Positions 16,059 through 24,034 of a stretch of 39,936 nucleotides of DNA are shown one piece after another. The DNA is from Bacteroidales bacterium (GTDB lineage Bacteria > Bacteroidota > Bacteroidia > Bacteroidales > WCHB1-69), in assembly GCA_016290295.1 (NCBI GenBank), contig JAEETJ010000025.1, forward strand, positions 1 to 39,936. The letters run 5' to 3'. The stretch's first letter is position 1. Every line of letters begins with the position of its first letter. A program made the position numbers and the translations under genes. The notes beneath the pieces are model-generated. The model was given only the letters and a program-made list of their open reading frames with translations, was not told where the DNA came from and searched no databases.

Positions 16059-17732
16059 ATGAAAAAACTGAAGGTCCTCCTTGTTATTGCCATCCTTTTG
16101 CTGCCAGGGATGGTCTTCTGCACTCAAGACAGCATCAAGAATGTCATTCTCATGATTCCCGATGGCTGCAGCACTGCCCTCTTGTCCATGACCCGGCAAT
16201 ATGCCCAGTATCATGACGCTAACTATACCTCGCTGCCCATCGACGCCTATTTCTGCGGTATGGTGATGACCCACTCTTCTGACGCTCCCATTGGTGACTC
16301 CGCCCCCACAACCTCCTGCTATGTGACGGGGCAACCCTCGCAAACCGGCTTTGTATCCACCTATCCTGTCAAAACCGACCATGACTTATATCCGATAGAT
16401 GCCAAACAGGCTTATCAGCCCATGGCCACGGTACTGGAAGCGGCACGCATTCTCAAGCACAAGGCCACCGGATTAGTCTTTACTTGCGAATTTCCTCACG
16501 CTACTCCTGCAGACTGTAGCGCCCATAGCTACTACCGCAGCAAATATGGCGCCATCGCCCCGCAGATGGTTCACAATCACATTGACGTAGTTATCGGCGG
16601 TGGCACAAAATACCTGACAGACAAGCTGGCAAAAGAATTGAAAACAGAAGGTTATCAAGTGTTCCTGAACGACAAAAAAGGCATGGAAGCTACCCAAAGC
16701 GGCAAAATGTGGGCCTTGTTCAATAAAACCTGCATGGAATACGAGATTGAACGGAAACCTGCCGAAGAGCCCTCTTTAGCGGAAATGACCCAAAAAGCCA
16801 TTGACCTGTTGTCGCAGAAAAAAGAAGGCTTCTTCCTCATGGTGGAAGGCAGCAAGGTAGATTGGGCCGCCCATGATAATGACGTTAAAACCGCCATTTT
16901 AGATTTTTTAGCCTTCAACAATGCGGTGCAAGTTGCCATGGATTTTGCCCGTAAAGATGGCCATACGGTAGTGCTCGTCCTCCCCGACCATGGTTGCGGC
17001 GGTTTTAATATCGGCAGTCGTCAGAGCAACCACGGATATGACAGACTTACGCTGGACCAAATCATGAAACCTTTGGATGACTACACCGTCTCCACCTGGT
17101 CAATGGCCGAGATGATCAAAAAAGAAGAAATAAACAAAATCCCTGAACTGATCAAGAAGTACTATAATATCACACTTACTGAAGAGGAGCTGGACAAAAT
17201 ATACCACTCCAAAGACTTCAAGAACTCCCCCATCGACAAAGAGGATAGAAAAGAAGCCTCTTTGACCAAAACCCTTGCCCGCATTGTGTATGACCGCACC
17301 TATTTCGGCACCACCACCTACGGCCATACCGGTGAAGATGTCTTTATGGCATGCTATCATCCGCAAAACGATCGTCCCAACGGCGTTATCAGCAATATAG
17401 AAGTGAATGAGTACCTGTGCCGGCAATTAGGCATTACAGGGCAACTTTCCAGGCTGACCGAAGACATTTTCACCAGCCATACCACCCTGTTTCCTGATGC
17501 GAAAAACATCACCATTGACAGCCTCGACAAAGACCACTATCGCCTGACCGTGCAATACAAAAAACACAAACTGGTGGCTAACAGCTACGACAACTACGTC
17601 ACCATCGACAAACAAATTGTCCCGCTATCCTCCGTCATTGTCTATCAGGAGAAAAACAAGACCTTTTATCTACCGAAGGAGTTAAGGGAGATGCTAACGA
17701 ACAACGATAAGTTCGCCCAACCGCATAATTAA
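16059..17732 (+). CDS. Alkaline phosphatase (PhoA superfamily)
   Basis: A 557-residue exported phosphomonoesterase. After a signal peptide (MKKLKVLLVIAILLLPGMVF) come metal ligand D35 in MIPDGCS, the nucleophile region GDSAPTTSCYVTG with S81, EGSKVDWAAHDND, the metal-binding PDHGCGG, and YGHTGEDV with a histidine ligand. The last roughly 90 residues form a small domain after the catalytic core. The upstream in-frame ATG at 16035 lies within the DPP4 gene, so 16059 is the start. It is transcribed with DPP4 (10-nt gap). No Pho-box-like site can be assigned in this phylum from sequence alone. Confidence 0.9.
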   Translation: MKKLKVLLVIAILLLPGMVFCTQDSIKNVILMIPDGCSTALLSMTRQYAQYHDANYTSLPIDAYFCGMVMTHSSDAPIGDSAPTTSCYVTGQPSQTGFVSTYPVKTDHDLYPIDAKQAYQPMATVLEAARILKHKATGLVFTCEFPHATPADCSAHSYYRSKYGAIAPQMVHNHIDVVIGGGTKYLTDKLAKELKTEGYQVFLNDKKGMEATQSGKMWALFNKTCMEYEIERKPAEEPSLAEMTQKAIDLLSQKKEGFFLMVEGSKVDWAAHDNDVKTAILDFLAFNNAVQVAMDFARKDGHTVVLVLPDHGCGGFNIGSRQSNHGYDRLTLDQIMKPLDDYTVSTWSMAEMIKKEEINKIPELIKKYYNITLTEEELDKIYHSKDFKNSPIDKEDRKEASLTKTLARIVYDRTYFGTTTYGHTGEDVFMACYHPQNDRPNGVISNIEVNEYLCRQLGITGQLSRLTEDIFTSHTTLFPDAKNITIDSLDKDHYRLTVQYKKHKLVANSYDNYVTIDKQIVPLSSVIVYQEKNKTFYLPKELREMLTNNDKFAQPHN

Positions 17733-17782
17733 AAAATACTGAAGCTAACAACATTGCCCAGTATTCAAAAACAACGAAAAAC

Positions 17783-19573
17783 ATGTCTGACTTCAGCGAG
17801 ACTTCCCAATCCGGTGTGGTGACAGGCTCTTTAGATGCCTTGTCAGACCATTTTTCCGGCTATGAGTCCCTGCCGATACGAAGTCATCAGTCTTGTAATG
17901 TGCTCTACCGTGCCCGCCGTTTTGGGCGTTACTATGTGCTCAAAGGTCTTGTACCCGAGTATCGCAACGATCCTGCCTATCGGGAGTTTCTCTCCAAGGA
18001 ATACCAAATAGGAGTGCAATTGGATCATCCTCATATTGTCAGAGTTAATAGTCTGGAAGAAGATCCCGAGCTGGGTCTTTGCATTGTGATGGAATATGTG
18101 GAAGGACAGAGCCTTGACCAATGGCTGGCTTCACGGCCTTCTTTCGCTGCCCGGAAAAGAATTTTCAGGCAAATAATGGAGGCAATGGCATATTGTCACA
18201 ACCGACAAGTGTGGCATTTGGATCTGAAACCTTCAAACATTCTTGTCACCAAGGATGGTCTGACCGCCAAAATTATTGATTTCGGACTTTCCGACAACTG
18301 CAACTTCGCATTCAGACATATTGGCGGTACCCGCCAATATGCCGCTCCCGAACAGTTGGAAAACAAGTCCGCTGACCTCCGTAGCGATATTTATGCGTTA
18401 GGTGGTATTTTAAAGCGAATGTTTCCGCATCGGTATGGACGGGCTGTTCGTCATGCGCAACGTATCGACCCCAACAAACGACCACAATCGGTAGCAGCAT
18501 TGGCTCGGCTGATGCGTCCACAATGGTGGTTGTGGCTGTTGCCCGTGTTGCTCGTCCTCGTTTTTTGCTGGTGGATGAACCCTAACGGTCAGATTTTCCC
18601 TGTTACCTTGGATTCCGGACAAACGGTGTATGCCCGTGTACTGTCGCACTGGCACAGAACTGTGGCTTTTACTGCTCCAAACATGGAATGGGCAGTTTTG
18701 GATGACTCTGTATCCCCTTCCGGTGACATGGTTATTCCCGCTCACATAAAGTGCAGGGGACTTCAATATCAGGTCACTGAAGTAGATTCCTTTGCATTTC
18801 TCAATTGCCACGAAATCACTCATGTCACTTTCCCTGAAGGGCTTCAACGAATAGGCTATCGGGCTTTCAACGGATGCATCCGGATCAGCGATACCATTGT
18901 GATCCCTCGCTCCTTGAAAGTTCTGGAATCGTATGCCTTTGCGGATTGTCATTCTATTACCACTCTGGTGTGGAAGCCATTTGATTGCAACATGGGAGCC
19001 AATAAAGTCGAGCATTTCGATGCTGAAAGCAATTTCTATTATCGCTGCTTTTCTTTGAAGAAGGTCATAGTGGATGATGCTGTAGAACATTTGCCGCCAT
19101 GCGTGTTTGCCGGAATGTTATATTGCGAGGATATTGTATTACCTAATACAATCAGGGAGTTGCCTTCTGATTTTGCGACCGAATCAGACAGTCTTAGCGA
19201 AATCAAATTACCAGATTCACTTCGGTATATAGCTCATGCGGCTTTTTACTACAGTGGGATTGAACGCATTGTTATTCCCGACAAGACGGAAGCATTGGGT
19301 TCGTATAGTTTTTCCTATTGCCCAAACCTGCGTGAAGTGGATATTGGCAGTGGTATGAAACGTATTGATATCTATGCCTTCAATATCGACTATAACCTTC
19401 AGACTATGACCGTTCGTTGTAAGGTCCCTCCGGTGATGCAACCCAATTCTTTGTTTGAAATACCGGAAAGCGCAGTGCTTCGTGTGCCATCGGAGTCAGT
19501 CGAAAAATATCGCCAGGATGCCGTTTGGAGCCAGTTCAAAACAATTGAACCGATTGAGACAGTTGATAATTGA
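17783..19573 (+). CDS. Membrane Ser/Thr kinase with extracytoplasmic BspA-like leucine-rich repeats
   Basis: A 596-residue fusion. Residues about 28-245 are a Hanks-type kinase: K54 (VLKG), E73, HLDLKPSN with catalytic D147, IDFGLS with D166, and AAPEQL near 188-192. The glycine-rich loop is degenerate (SHQSCNVLYRARR). One transmembrane helix follows at about 248-265 (WWLWLLPVLLVLVFCWW). The part after it holds roughly six LRR_5 (BspA/TpLRR) repeats of the IGYRAFNGC..I..TIVIP type, residues about 320-570. Topology predicts a cytoplasmic kinase and a periplasmic or surface-facing sensor. The gene lies 50 nt after the phosphatase and converges on a HTH-type regulator. Ligand and kinase substrates are unknown. 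Confidence 0.85.
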   Translation: MSDFSETSQSGVVTGSLDALSDHFSGYESLPIRSHQSCNVLYRARRFGRYYVLKGLVPEYRNDPAYREFLSKEYQIGVQLDHPHIVRVNSLEEDPELGLCIVMEYVEGQSLDQWLASRPSFAARKRIFRQIMEAMAYCHNRQVWHLDLKPSNILVTKDGLTAKIIDFGLSDNCNFAFRHIGGTRQYAAPEQLENKSADLRSDIYALGGILKRMFPHRYGRAVRHAQRIDPNKRPQSVAALARLMRPQWWLWLLPVLLVLVFCWWMNPNGQIFPVTLDSGQTVYARVLSHWHRTVAFTAPNMEWAVLDDSVSPSGDMVIPAHIKCRGLQYQVTEVDSFAFLNCHEITHVTFPEGLQRIGYRAFNGCIRISDTIVIPRSLKVLESYAFADCHSITTLVWKPFDCNMGANKVEHFDAESNFYYRCFSLKKVIVDDAVEHLPPCVFAGMLYCEDIVLPNTIRELPSDFATESDSLSEIKLPDSLRYIAHAAFYYSGIERIVIPDKTEALGSYSFSYCPNLREVDIGSGMKRIDIYAFNIDYNLQTMTVRCKVPPVMQPNSLFEIPESAVLRVPSESVEKYRQDAVWSQFKTIEPIETVDN

Positions 19574-19617
19574 CATTGATAGTTGACGTTCGACTGTCGG
19601 TGATTTACGAACAATGA

Positions 19618-20205
19618 TTATTTTGATGCTTTGTACTCCACACTGAGATGGGTGATACCGCTTTTACGGCCGATTTCATAAAGAGGAGCAAAACCATCTT
19701 CTTGTACAAGATTTGACAAAATCAAAGGTGAGCCTGTCGCAAAGAATGCTGTCTGAAAAGTATTACCGGGTTTCAATTTGGTGCGTTCGCTGCTGATCAC
19801 ACGATAGGCATTGCTGCCGAGGTACTCCACTGTGCAGCGACGGCCGGGATTCCAGCACAATGTCACATGGTCTCCGGGGTGCAAATCATTACTGCTTACT
19901 ATCTTGCCGAACACTTTGTCCGACGATTCAGAACCCTCATCGCTGTAAAAATTTTTCAGTTCCTCAAAATTCCGATAACCAACGGTTTTGGAAAGTACAT
20001 CCAGTGTATAGATGTGCGGGGTAACAGGTGTGTTACCATAGCTCCATATACGTTTCAGGGTGTTGAGGCCGATATTCTCATGGGTGCGTTCAAAGACGAG
20101 GGCTTGCAGGAACACAAAGTCGGAAGGGCGGTTCATCTGCCGGTCCACCGCCTCACACAGCAATTTTTTCAAGTGTTCAATATAAAGTTTGTCCTTATCC
20201 TCCAT
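19618..20205 (-). CDS. Bacteroidetes HTH-like regulator with C-terminal beta domain
   Basis: A 195-residue protein. The N-terminal ~80 residues carry the pattern LNTLKRIWSYG...TLDVLSKTVGYRNFEEL, a helical DNA-binding-like module frequent in Bacteroidetes regulators. The rest (from about residue 100) is a small beta-rich domain (LHPGDHVTLCWNPGRRCTVEYLG) that might sense a ligand. I chose the start at 20205 (MEDKDK): a TATTTTTG box at 20224-20231 places transcription start downstream of the longer in-frame ATG at 20226. It is convergent with the kinase-LRR gene. It may control its neighbours, but nothing shows which. Confidence 0.7.
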   Translation of the reverse strand: MEDKDKLYIEHLKKLLCEAVDRQMNRPSDFVFLQALVFERTHENIGLNTLKRIWSYGNTPVTPHIYTLDVLSKTVGYRNFEELKNFYSDEGSESSDKVFGKIVSSNDLHPGDHVTLCWNPGRRCTVEYLGSNAYRVISSERTKLKPGNTFQTAFFATGSPLILSNLVQEDGFAPLYEIGRKSGITHLSVEYKASK

Positions 20206-20223
20206 ACCTTTGATTTGCGAAGA

Positions 20224-20231
20224 CAAAAATA
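20224..20231 (-). promoter_or_regulatory. Bacteroidetes-type -7 box for the HTH-like regulator
   Basis: TATTTTTG on the minus strand, about 19 nt before the chosen start codon; it decides against the longer start. Confidence 0.55.
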
Positions 20232-20262
20232 AACAAATTTCGATTACAGGACACTATCCATT

Positions 20263-20376
20263 TTAACCCATTTTCATTAACAGCCACTTCCAAACGGGAA
20301 TGACTTTGATAGTGACGCCATTCTCAGTGATTTGGTGTTTCGTATCCCATGTGACAATCTTACCCGAAATACTCAA
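20263..20376 (-). CDS. Possible 37-residue basic peptide or gene remnant
   Basis: A short frame overlapping the end of the next-upstream membrane protein gene. It could start at TTG (20376), reads LSISGKIVTWDTKHQ, and ends in a tryptophan- and lysine-rich hydrophobic stretch (KVIPVWKWLLMKMG). Codon use looks protein-like, but there is no ATG, so it may be the remains of a longer gene. No family recognised. Confidence 0.25.
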   Translation of the reverse strand: MSISGKIVTWDTKHQITENGVTIKVIPVWKWLLMKMG

Positions 20377-20653
20377 TCATCCCTATCACAAATGCTGGGA
20401 TAAAGAAGAACTGTATGGCATAGCCGATGGCGGTCATAATACGGCTGCCGGCCAGCTCGGTGCTGCTCTTGATCCAAAACCATCGTGGAGGCACGGTGTC
20501 TCCCCAGCCTACAATACCGATAATAAGCCCGATAACAGCCGACGCTCCGCCTAAACCAAGTGTCATAGGCGACGGGTTTTCCAAAAGATACAAGCCCCCA
20601 AGGAGAAAGATGATGGGGCTGATAAACTGAAATATCCAAAGAAATATTGCCAT
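20360..20653 (-). CDS. Small membrane protein of unknown function
   Basis: A 97-residue protein with three hydrophobic segments: about 2-24, 30-50 and 75-95. A soluble loop between the last two contains WGDTVPPRWFWIKSSTELAGS. It starts 6 nt after the stop codon of the 55-residue gene, so the three small genes at 20360-21071 form a tight minus-strand unit. I recognise no family. Size and companions resemble accessory membrane proteins of small peptide or immunity clusters, but this is only analogy. Confidence 0.7.
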   Translation of the reverse strand: MAIFLWIFQFISPIIFLLGGLYLLENPSPMTLGLGGASAVIGLIIGIVGWGDTVPPRWFWIKSSTELAGSRIMTAIGYAIQFFFIPAFVIGMIEYFG

Positions 20654-20659
20654 AATAAA

Positions 20660-20827
20660 TTACTTTTTGATTTTTAACAACAAACGAAGTATCTTGATGA
20701 CTATCTTGATGGGCAGGCCAGCAGCGGGAATGGTTTTGGCCACATCCTCTGCAATATCAAGGATATCGGCTAACGGATATTTCTGTGTTAGCGTCTGTAT
20801 GATATTCTTGTTACTCTCGTTCTCCAT
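20660..20827 (-). CDS. 55-residue amphipathic small protein
   Basis: Starts at 20827 (MENESNK), overlapping the end of the preceding gene by 17 nt. It has an acidic or polar N-terminal half and a hydrophobic, strongly cationic C-terminal helix (IKIVIKILRLLLKIKK). This tail looks membrane-active or membrane-associating. A longer frame to 20929 exists but lies inside the upstream gene. No family recognised; toxin, bacteriocin-like peptide or membrane-tethered subunit are all possible. Confidence 0.6.
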   Translation of the reverse strand: MENESNKNIIQTLTQKYPLADILDIAEDVAKTIPAAGLPIKIVIKILRLLLKIKK

Positions 20828-21071
20828 TTTGTTGTATCTGTTTGAGATTGTTGATAAAGTCGATGAGTTTTGAGGCATCTTTGCCTGTCTTCTGCTGGTA
20901 TTCTTCCACTTTGGATAACAATCCGTCAAGGTCCATGCCTTTCAGCAAGGCCTGAATGGTCGAATTGGTAAGTTCTACCGTCTTATCTTTAGCATTACCC
21001 AGAAACTGTGAGGTGTTGTTCAACGCCTCTGTGCTTTTTTCTTTCAATTTGTTGAAATCAATCAATGCCAT
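20811..21071 (-). CDS. 86-residue helical small protein
   Basis: Starts at 21071 (MALIDFNKLKE; an ATG 12 nt upstream is also possible) and is almost entirely predicted helix, rich in Lys, Glu, Asn and Gln (TEALNNTSQFLGNAKDKTVE, DGLLSKVEEYQQKTGKD). It resembles coiled-coil or apolipoprotein-like small proteins. It is first of a three-gene unit with the 55- and 97-residue proteins. It lies about 80 nt downstream of the terminator that closes the radical SAM operon. No convincing -7 box is visible, so low read-through is possible. Confidence 0.65.
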   Translation of the reverse strand: MALIDFNKLKEKSTEALNNTSQFLGNAKDKTVELTNSTIQALLKGMDLDGLLSKVEEYQQKTGKDASKLIDFINNLKQIQQNGERE

Positions 21072-21150
21072 AAATTGTGTCATCTATTTGTGTATGCGTT
21101 TGTATATTTTCGAGTTGGTTATCGAAAAGACCAAATCCATAGTAGGGAAA

Positions 21151-21181
21151 AAGAGGGTGACTAAAAAGTAGTCACCCTCTT
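21151..21181 (-). terminator. Perfect-stem intrinsic terminator closing the radical SAM/peptide operon
   Basis: AGAGGGTGACTA and its exact complement around a 5-nt loop (12-13 bp stem), followed on the minus strand by CTCTTTTTCCC. It lies 12 nt after the stop codon of the 33-codon peptide gene. Confidence 0.85.
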
Positions 21182-21192
21182 CATTTAGAAAT

Positions 21193-21294
21193 TTAAACTT
21201 TTCTTGCAAGGGTGCATCCATTGTGCCCCGAATGGATACATTTGACTCCTTGTTTGCTGCAACGGATTGTTGCATCTAATTCTAATGATTTCAT
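21193..21294 (-). CDS. Candidate RiPP precursor peptide (33 residues, three Cys)
   Basis: A short frame with ATG at 21294, an in-frame stop just upstream, and 27 nt from the stop of the radical SAM gene on the same strand. It begins MKSLELDATIR and then becomes polar and cysteine-rich: C12, C19 and C27, with the core CIHSGHNGC and a basic end LARKV. It is immediately followed by a strong terminator. Position, size, short acidic leader and Cys-rich core fit a substrate of the adjacent radical SAM/SPASM enzyme with a recognition domain; this link is inference. An overlapping 63-codon frame runs through the terminator and is less likely. No known precursor family recognised. Confidence 0.65.
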   Translation of the reverse strand: MKSLELDATIRCSKQGVKCIHSGHNGCTLARKV

Positions 21295-21321
21295 AATTTT
21301 TAAATTTTAATACTTGAGCAC

Positions 21322-22851
21322 TTATAGGTGGCTCTCATCACCTTTTCTGTATTGGCGTTTTAATTCTCGTTCTTCAAGTTTGATATTTTCTATATTACGA
21401 TTGACAGAAAAGTTAGACTTCAATTTTTGGGCTAAAGAATACCTGTTTTTTGCCATATAACAATTGTTCTCTCCAGCTTTTAATGGATTACCATGTTCAT
21501 TAAAGTTATTGCCAACACAGTAGTCACAATACGCACAGTAATCATGAGTCCAACATTCTATATATTGAAATGCTTTTGTATTTCTCCAATCGCACAGAAG
21601 GGTACTTGAATGAATAATATCCTTAAAATGTTGTTTTTGCATATTTCCCAGAACCATTGGAAAACAATTACATGGAATCAAATCACCATTGGGTTTGACG
21701 CAGAAAAGAGATACTCCTGCTTTGCACGGGGCACCGTCGCTTACTATTTGTTTTGGCCATTCTAATGATTGAGGATCATCCAAACTCACATGACCAGAAA
21801 TATCTATATCTTGTAAGACGACTTCCAATTGTTCGGGAGTGAGTCGTAGATTTTTTGTTGGGCAGATATCACCATCCATAGAATCTATTATTGTCACGTC
21901 AAATACAATTTCAGAATCATAGATTGAACCAATTTTTTTTACAGTTGTATAGGATTGTACGTTTCGGGTAATTATTGGACAATTGATAACCACTTTGGTG
22001 GAGAATCCAACCAATTGTTCTATTACATCCAATGTCTTCTTTAAAGAACCTTTTACTTGAGTAATTCCATCATGAACACTATCGACACCGCTATATACAG
22101 AGATACGGACATCGCGAGGATAATACTTGGCTAATCTTGGCACACTGCCAACTAACAATTGGCCATTGGTGAAAATACGTATTGCTACGTCTTTATTGTA
22201 TAGATAATCAATAATCTCCCATATATAGAGATAGGCAAAGGGCTCTCCTCCGGTAATACTTGCCATAACTAATCCAGCAGAACATAACTCATCAATTATT
22301 TGTTTGTAGTCATCTAAAGAAAGTTCCTTCAACTCTCCTCTTCTACTCACTTCTCGGCTGTTCCTTGTCGCACCAGGATTGTAGCAATGAATGCACATTT
22401 CATTACACCTGTATGTAAGTTCAAACATCACCGAATAGATAGTGTCATAATCTGTTATTGCTTCACAGTACGCTTCTTCTGCATTGGAAAATTCTTCATT
22501 CATTCCAAATTCGCCTTGTGTCTTTCCCGATGTTCTTGCTAATTTACAAGCATTTCGATATTCTTCAATTACCTCTTTTGATATTAATGATGGTGATAAT
22601 AAACCATATTCCACAAGATTGGAAAAGAAATTATTGACAGAAGACTCGTCTATTTGAAGTTTTTGGGAAATATCATATATAGATACTTTGCCATTCCTAC
22701 CAGCACTCAATATCAATCCAATAATATCAGCCGCATCCTCTTCAAAAAAATAATCACATTGTTCTATTGAATTAAATACTATAGCTACATGCTTCTTAGC
22801 ATTGTATTTGCCACAAGTCCACGGTGGACGGTAGTATATATCGTTATTCAT
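21322..22851 (-). CDS. Radical SAM/SPASM peptide maturase with N-terminal PqqD-like RRE domain
   Basis: A 509-residue enzyme (start 22851, MNNDIYYRPP). Residues about 5-85 look like a PqqD-type RiPP recognition element: beta strands, then YFFEEDAADIIGLIL and a winged-helix end VNNFFSNLVEYGLL. The radical SAM core has CNEMCIHC (C149, C153, C156) and GGEP at 201-204. The SPASM region has C376-x12-G-x4-C394 (CKAG...GDLIPC) and a cluster C433, C439, C442, C445 with C464, enough for two extra iron-sulfur clusters. Such proteins install thioether, C-C or other bonds in peptides. It overlaps the upstream gene by 8 nt and precedes the 33-residue peptide. Confidence 0.88.
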   Translation of the reverse strand: MNNDIYYRPPWTCGKYNAKKHVAIVFNSIEQCDYFFEEDAADIIGLILSAGRNGKVSIYDISQKLQIDESSVNNFFSNLVEYGLLSPSLISKEVIEEYRNACKLARTSGKTQGEFGMNEEFSNAEEAYCEAITDYDTIYSVMFELTYRCNEMCIHCYNPGATRNSREVSRRGELKELSLDDYKQIIDELCSAGLVMASITGGEPFAYLYIWEIIDYLYNKDVAIRIFTNGQLLVGSVPRLAKYYPRDVRISVYSGVDSVHDGITQVKGSLKKTLDVIEQLVGFSTKVVINCPIITRNVQSYTTVKKIGSIYDSEIVFDVTIIDSMDGDICPTKNLRLTPEQLEVVLQDIDISGHVSLDDPQSLEWPKQIVSDGAPCKAGVSLFCVKPNGDLIPCNCFPMVLGNMQKQHFKDIIHSSTLLCDWRNTKAFQYIECWTHDYCAYCDYCVGNNFNEHGNPLKAGENNCYMAKNRYSLAQKLKSNFSVNRNIENIKLEERELKRQYRKGDESHL

Positions 22852-23902
22852 CTTCGGTAGTTTTTGTTTTATGATACTCATCACGCCAATGGGTATAAAG
22901 AGTTGTAATATACTCGTTTGTGAATAGAGATGTTTTGTTTTTTTCAAGTTCTATTAATACGGCTTTATTGAAGTTAAAAGCGTGTGTTGTTTTTGTGTCG
23001 TCATTTTTAAGGTCATTCTTTTTATGGATTTTGAAATAGTTGTATTGATTCTCGGTTATTAATCCATTATCTTTATCTCTTTTATATTTTTCCATCATCG
23101 TTTTGTTGTATTTTTTTCGGCCGTCCACTTTCTCTACGTTTAGACCAATTGCTGTAATAAAATTTTTATATTCTTTCTGTTCAAGCAGAAGAGAAAAGTT
23201 TCCATCTTCAAATTTTCCCATACGCCATAAATAGGCGTCCAAAATATCAAACTGCTGATAACCGAGAAATAGATTCTTGTTGCCAAAAAGCTTAGATCGT
23301 ATCTGCTTAAGGCACTCTACATAATCCTCAATGGTTGGAGTTTTCATAGGGGGAAAACTGTGGATTTCATTTTCATTAAGCATTTTGCATACTATTGGAT
23401 AGGATTCTTTGGCAAGGCGGTCATAGATGGGGAAACCGAGAGGATATTTTTCTTTTTCTTGAAGAAGCGCATAGTATGCATATTTTGTCATTAGAGACAT
23501 CTGCTGACTGCCTTTTGCAAGATTTTTTCGGATGCCGTATTCTTTACCAAACAATCCTTTACTGTCTTCTCCTCCGTTTGCTATTCCGTAAAAATAATCC
23601 AAGGAAGCATTCTCATTACCATTGCCAATTGAGAAAATATCCTTGGCCATTTCATCGAATGAGAAATAACTATATTCTGCACTCGTAGAATATAAAGAGT
23701 TTATCACTACTAATCGTAAAAGGATAGTACCTCTGTTGTACTCATACCTATCCTTGCAAAAAAGAGTATTGATAAGAGCACGTTGGTTTTTATATGTTAT
23801 CTCCTCTAACCTGCAATTGCTACTGTTCAATTCATTATTGACAATAGCTTCCATGGTTTTGATAATAGAATCTTTCCTGTTACTCATTTTATTGCTTTTC
23901 AT
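22844..23902 (-). CDS. Probable OGG-fold (8-oxoguanine glycosylase-like) protein
   Basis: A 352-residue protein, AT-rich and lysine-rich. The middle part resembles the bacterial OGG-fold family: a helical LLRLVVINSLYST, then QMSLMTKYAYYA, PLGFPIYDRLAKES, and later QFDILDAYLWRMGKF. These helices belong to the DNA-glycosylase (HhH-GPD) superfold, but I cannot point with certainty to a catalytic Lys/Asp pair. The C-terminal ~100 residues are highly charged. It is the first gene of the operon (promoter 23975-23982) and overlaps the radical SAM start. A role in DNA, immunity to the product, or regulation is open. The start may also be at 23887 (MSNRKDS). Confidence 0.6.
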   Translation of the reverse strand: MKSNKMSNRKDSIIKTMEAIVNNELNSSNCRLEEITYKNQRALINTLFCKDRYEYNRGTILLRLVVINSLYSTSAEYSYFSFDEMAKDIFSIGNGNENASLDYFYGIANGGEDSKGLFGKEYGIRKNLAKGSQQMSLMTKYAYYALLQEKEKYPLGFPIYDRLAKESYPIVCKMLNENEIHSFPPMKTPTIEDYVECLKQIRSKLFGNKNLFLGYQQFDILDAYLWRMGKFEDGNFSLLLEQKEYKNFITAIGLNVEKVDGRKKYNKTMMEKYKRDKDNGLITENQYNYFKIHKKNDLKNDDTKTTHAFNFNKAVLIELEKNKTSLFTNEYITTLYTHWRDEYHKTKTTEDE

Positions 23903-23974
23903 GTAAAATGTTTATAAAATATATTTTCACTGAATTGGTATAAATAATATTTTTGTGTGTCGTTTTTTTCTCCG

Positions 23975-23982
23975 CAAAATTA
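23975..23982 (-). promoter_or_regulatory. Bacteroidetes-type -7 box for the OGG-like/radical SAM/peptide operon
   Basis: TAATTTTG followed by CGG on the minus strand, about 73 nt before the first start codon. Confidence 0.55.
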
Positions 23983-24034
23983 AGTCATTCACTTCGAAAA
24001 ACCATAACCCATTTTGACCCATTTACATCCTTCT

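Noticed and set aside
18410-19090. A 226-codon frame antisense to the kinase-LRR gene
   Set aside because: The sense strand has unmistakable kinase and LRR motifs; the antisense product shows none.
21084-21275. A 63-codon minus-strand frame overlapping the candidate precursor peptide
   Set aside because: It runs through the perfect terminator stem and into spacer DNA, and lacks the maturase-adjacent start; the 33-codon frame is better placed.
20264-24015. An 11-bp direct repeat (TAACCCATTTT) flanking the mini-protein/RiPP segment, considered as attachment sites
   Set aside because: An 11-mer pair is expected many times by chance in 40 kb of AT-rich DNA, and no integrase is present.
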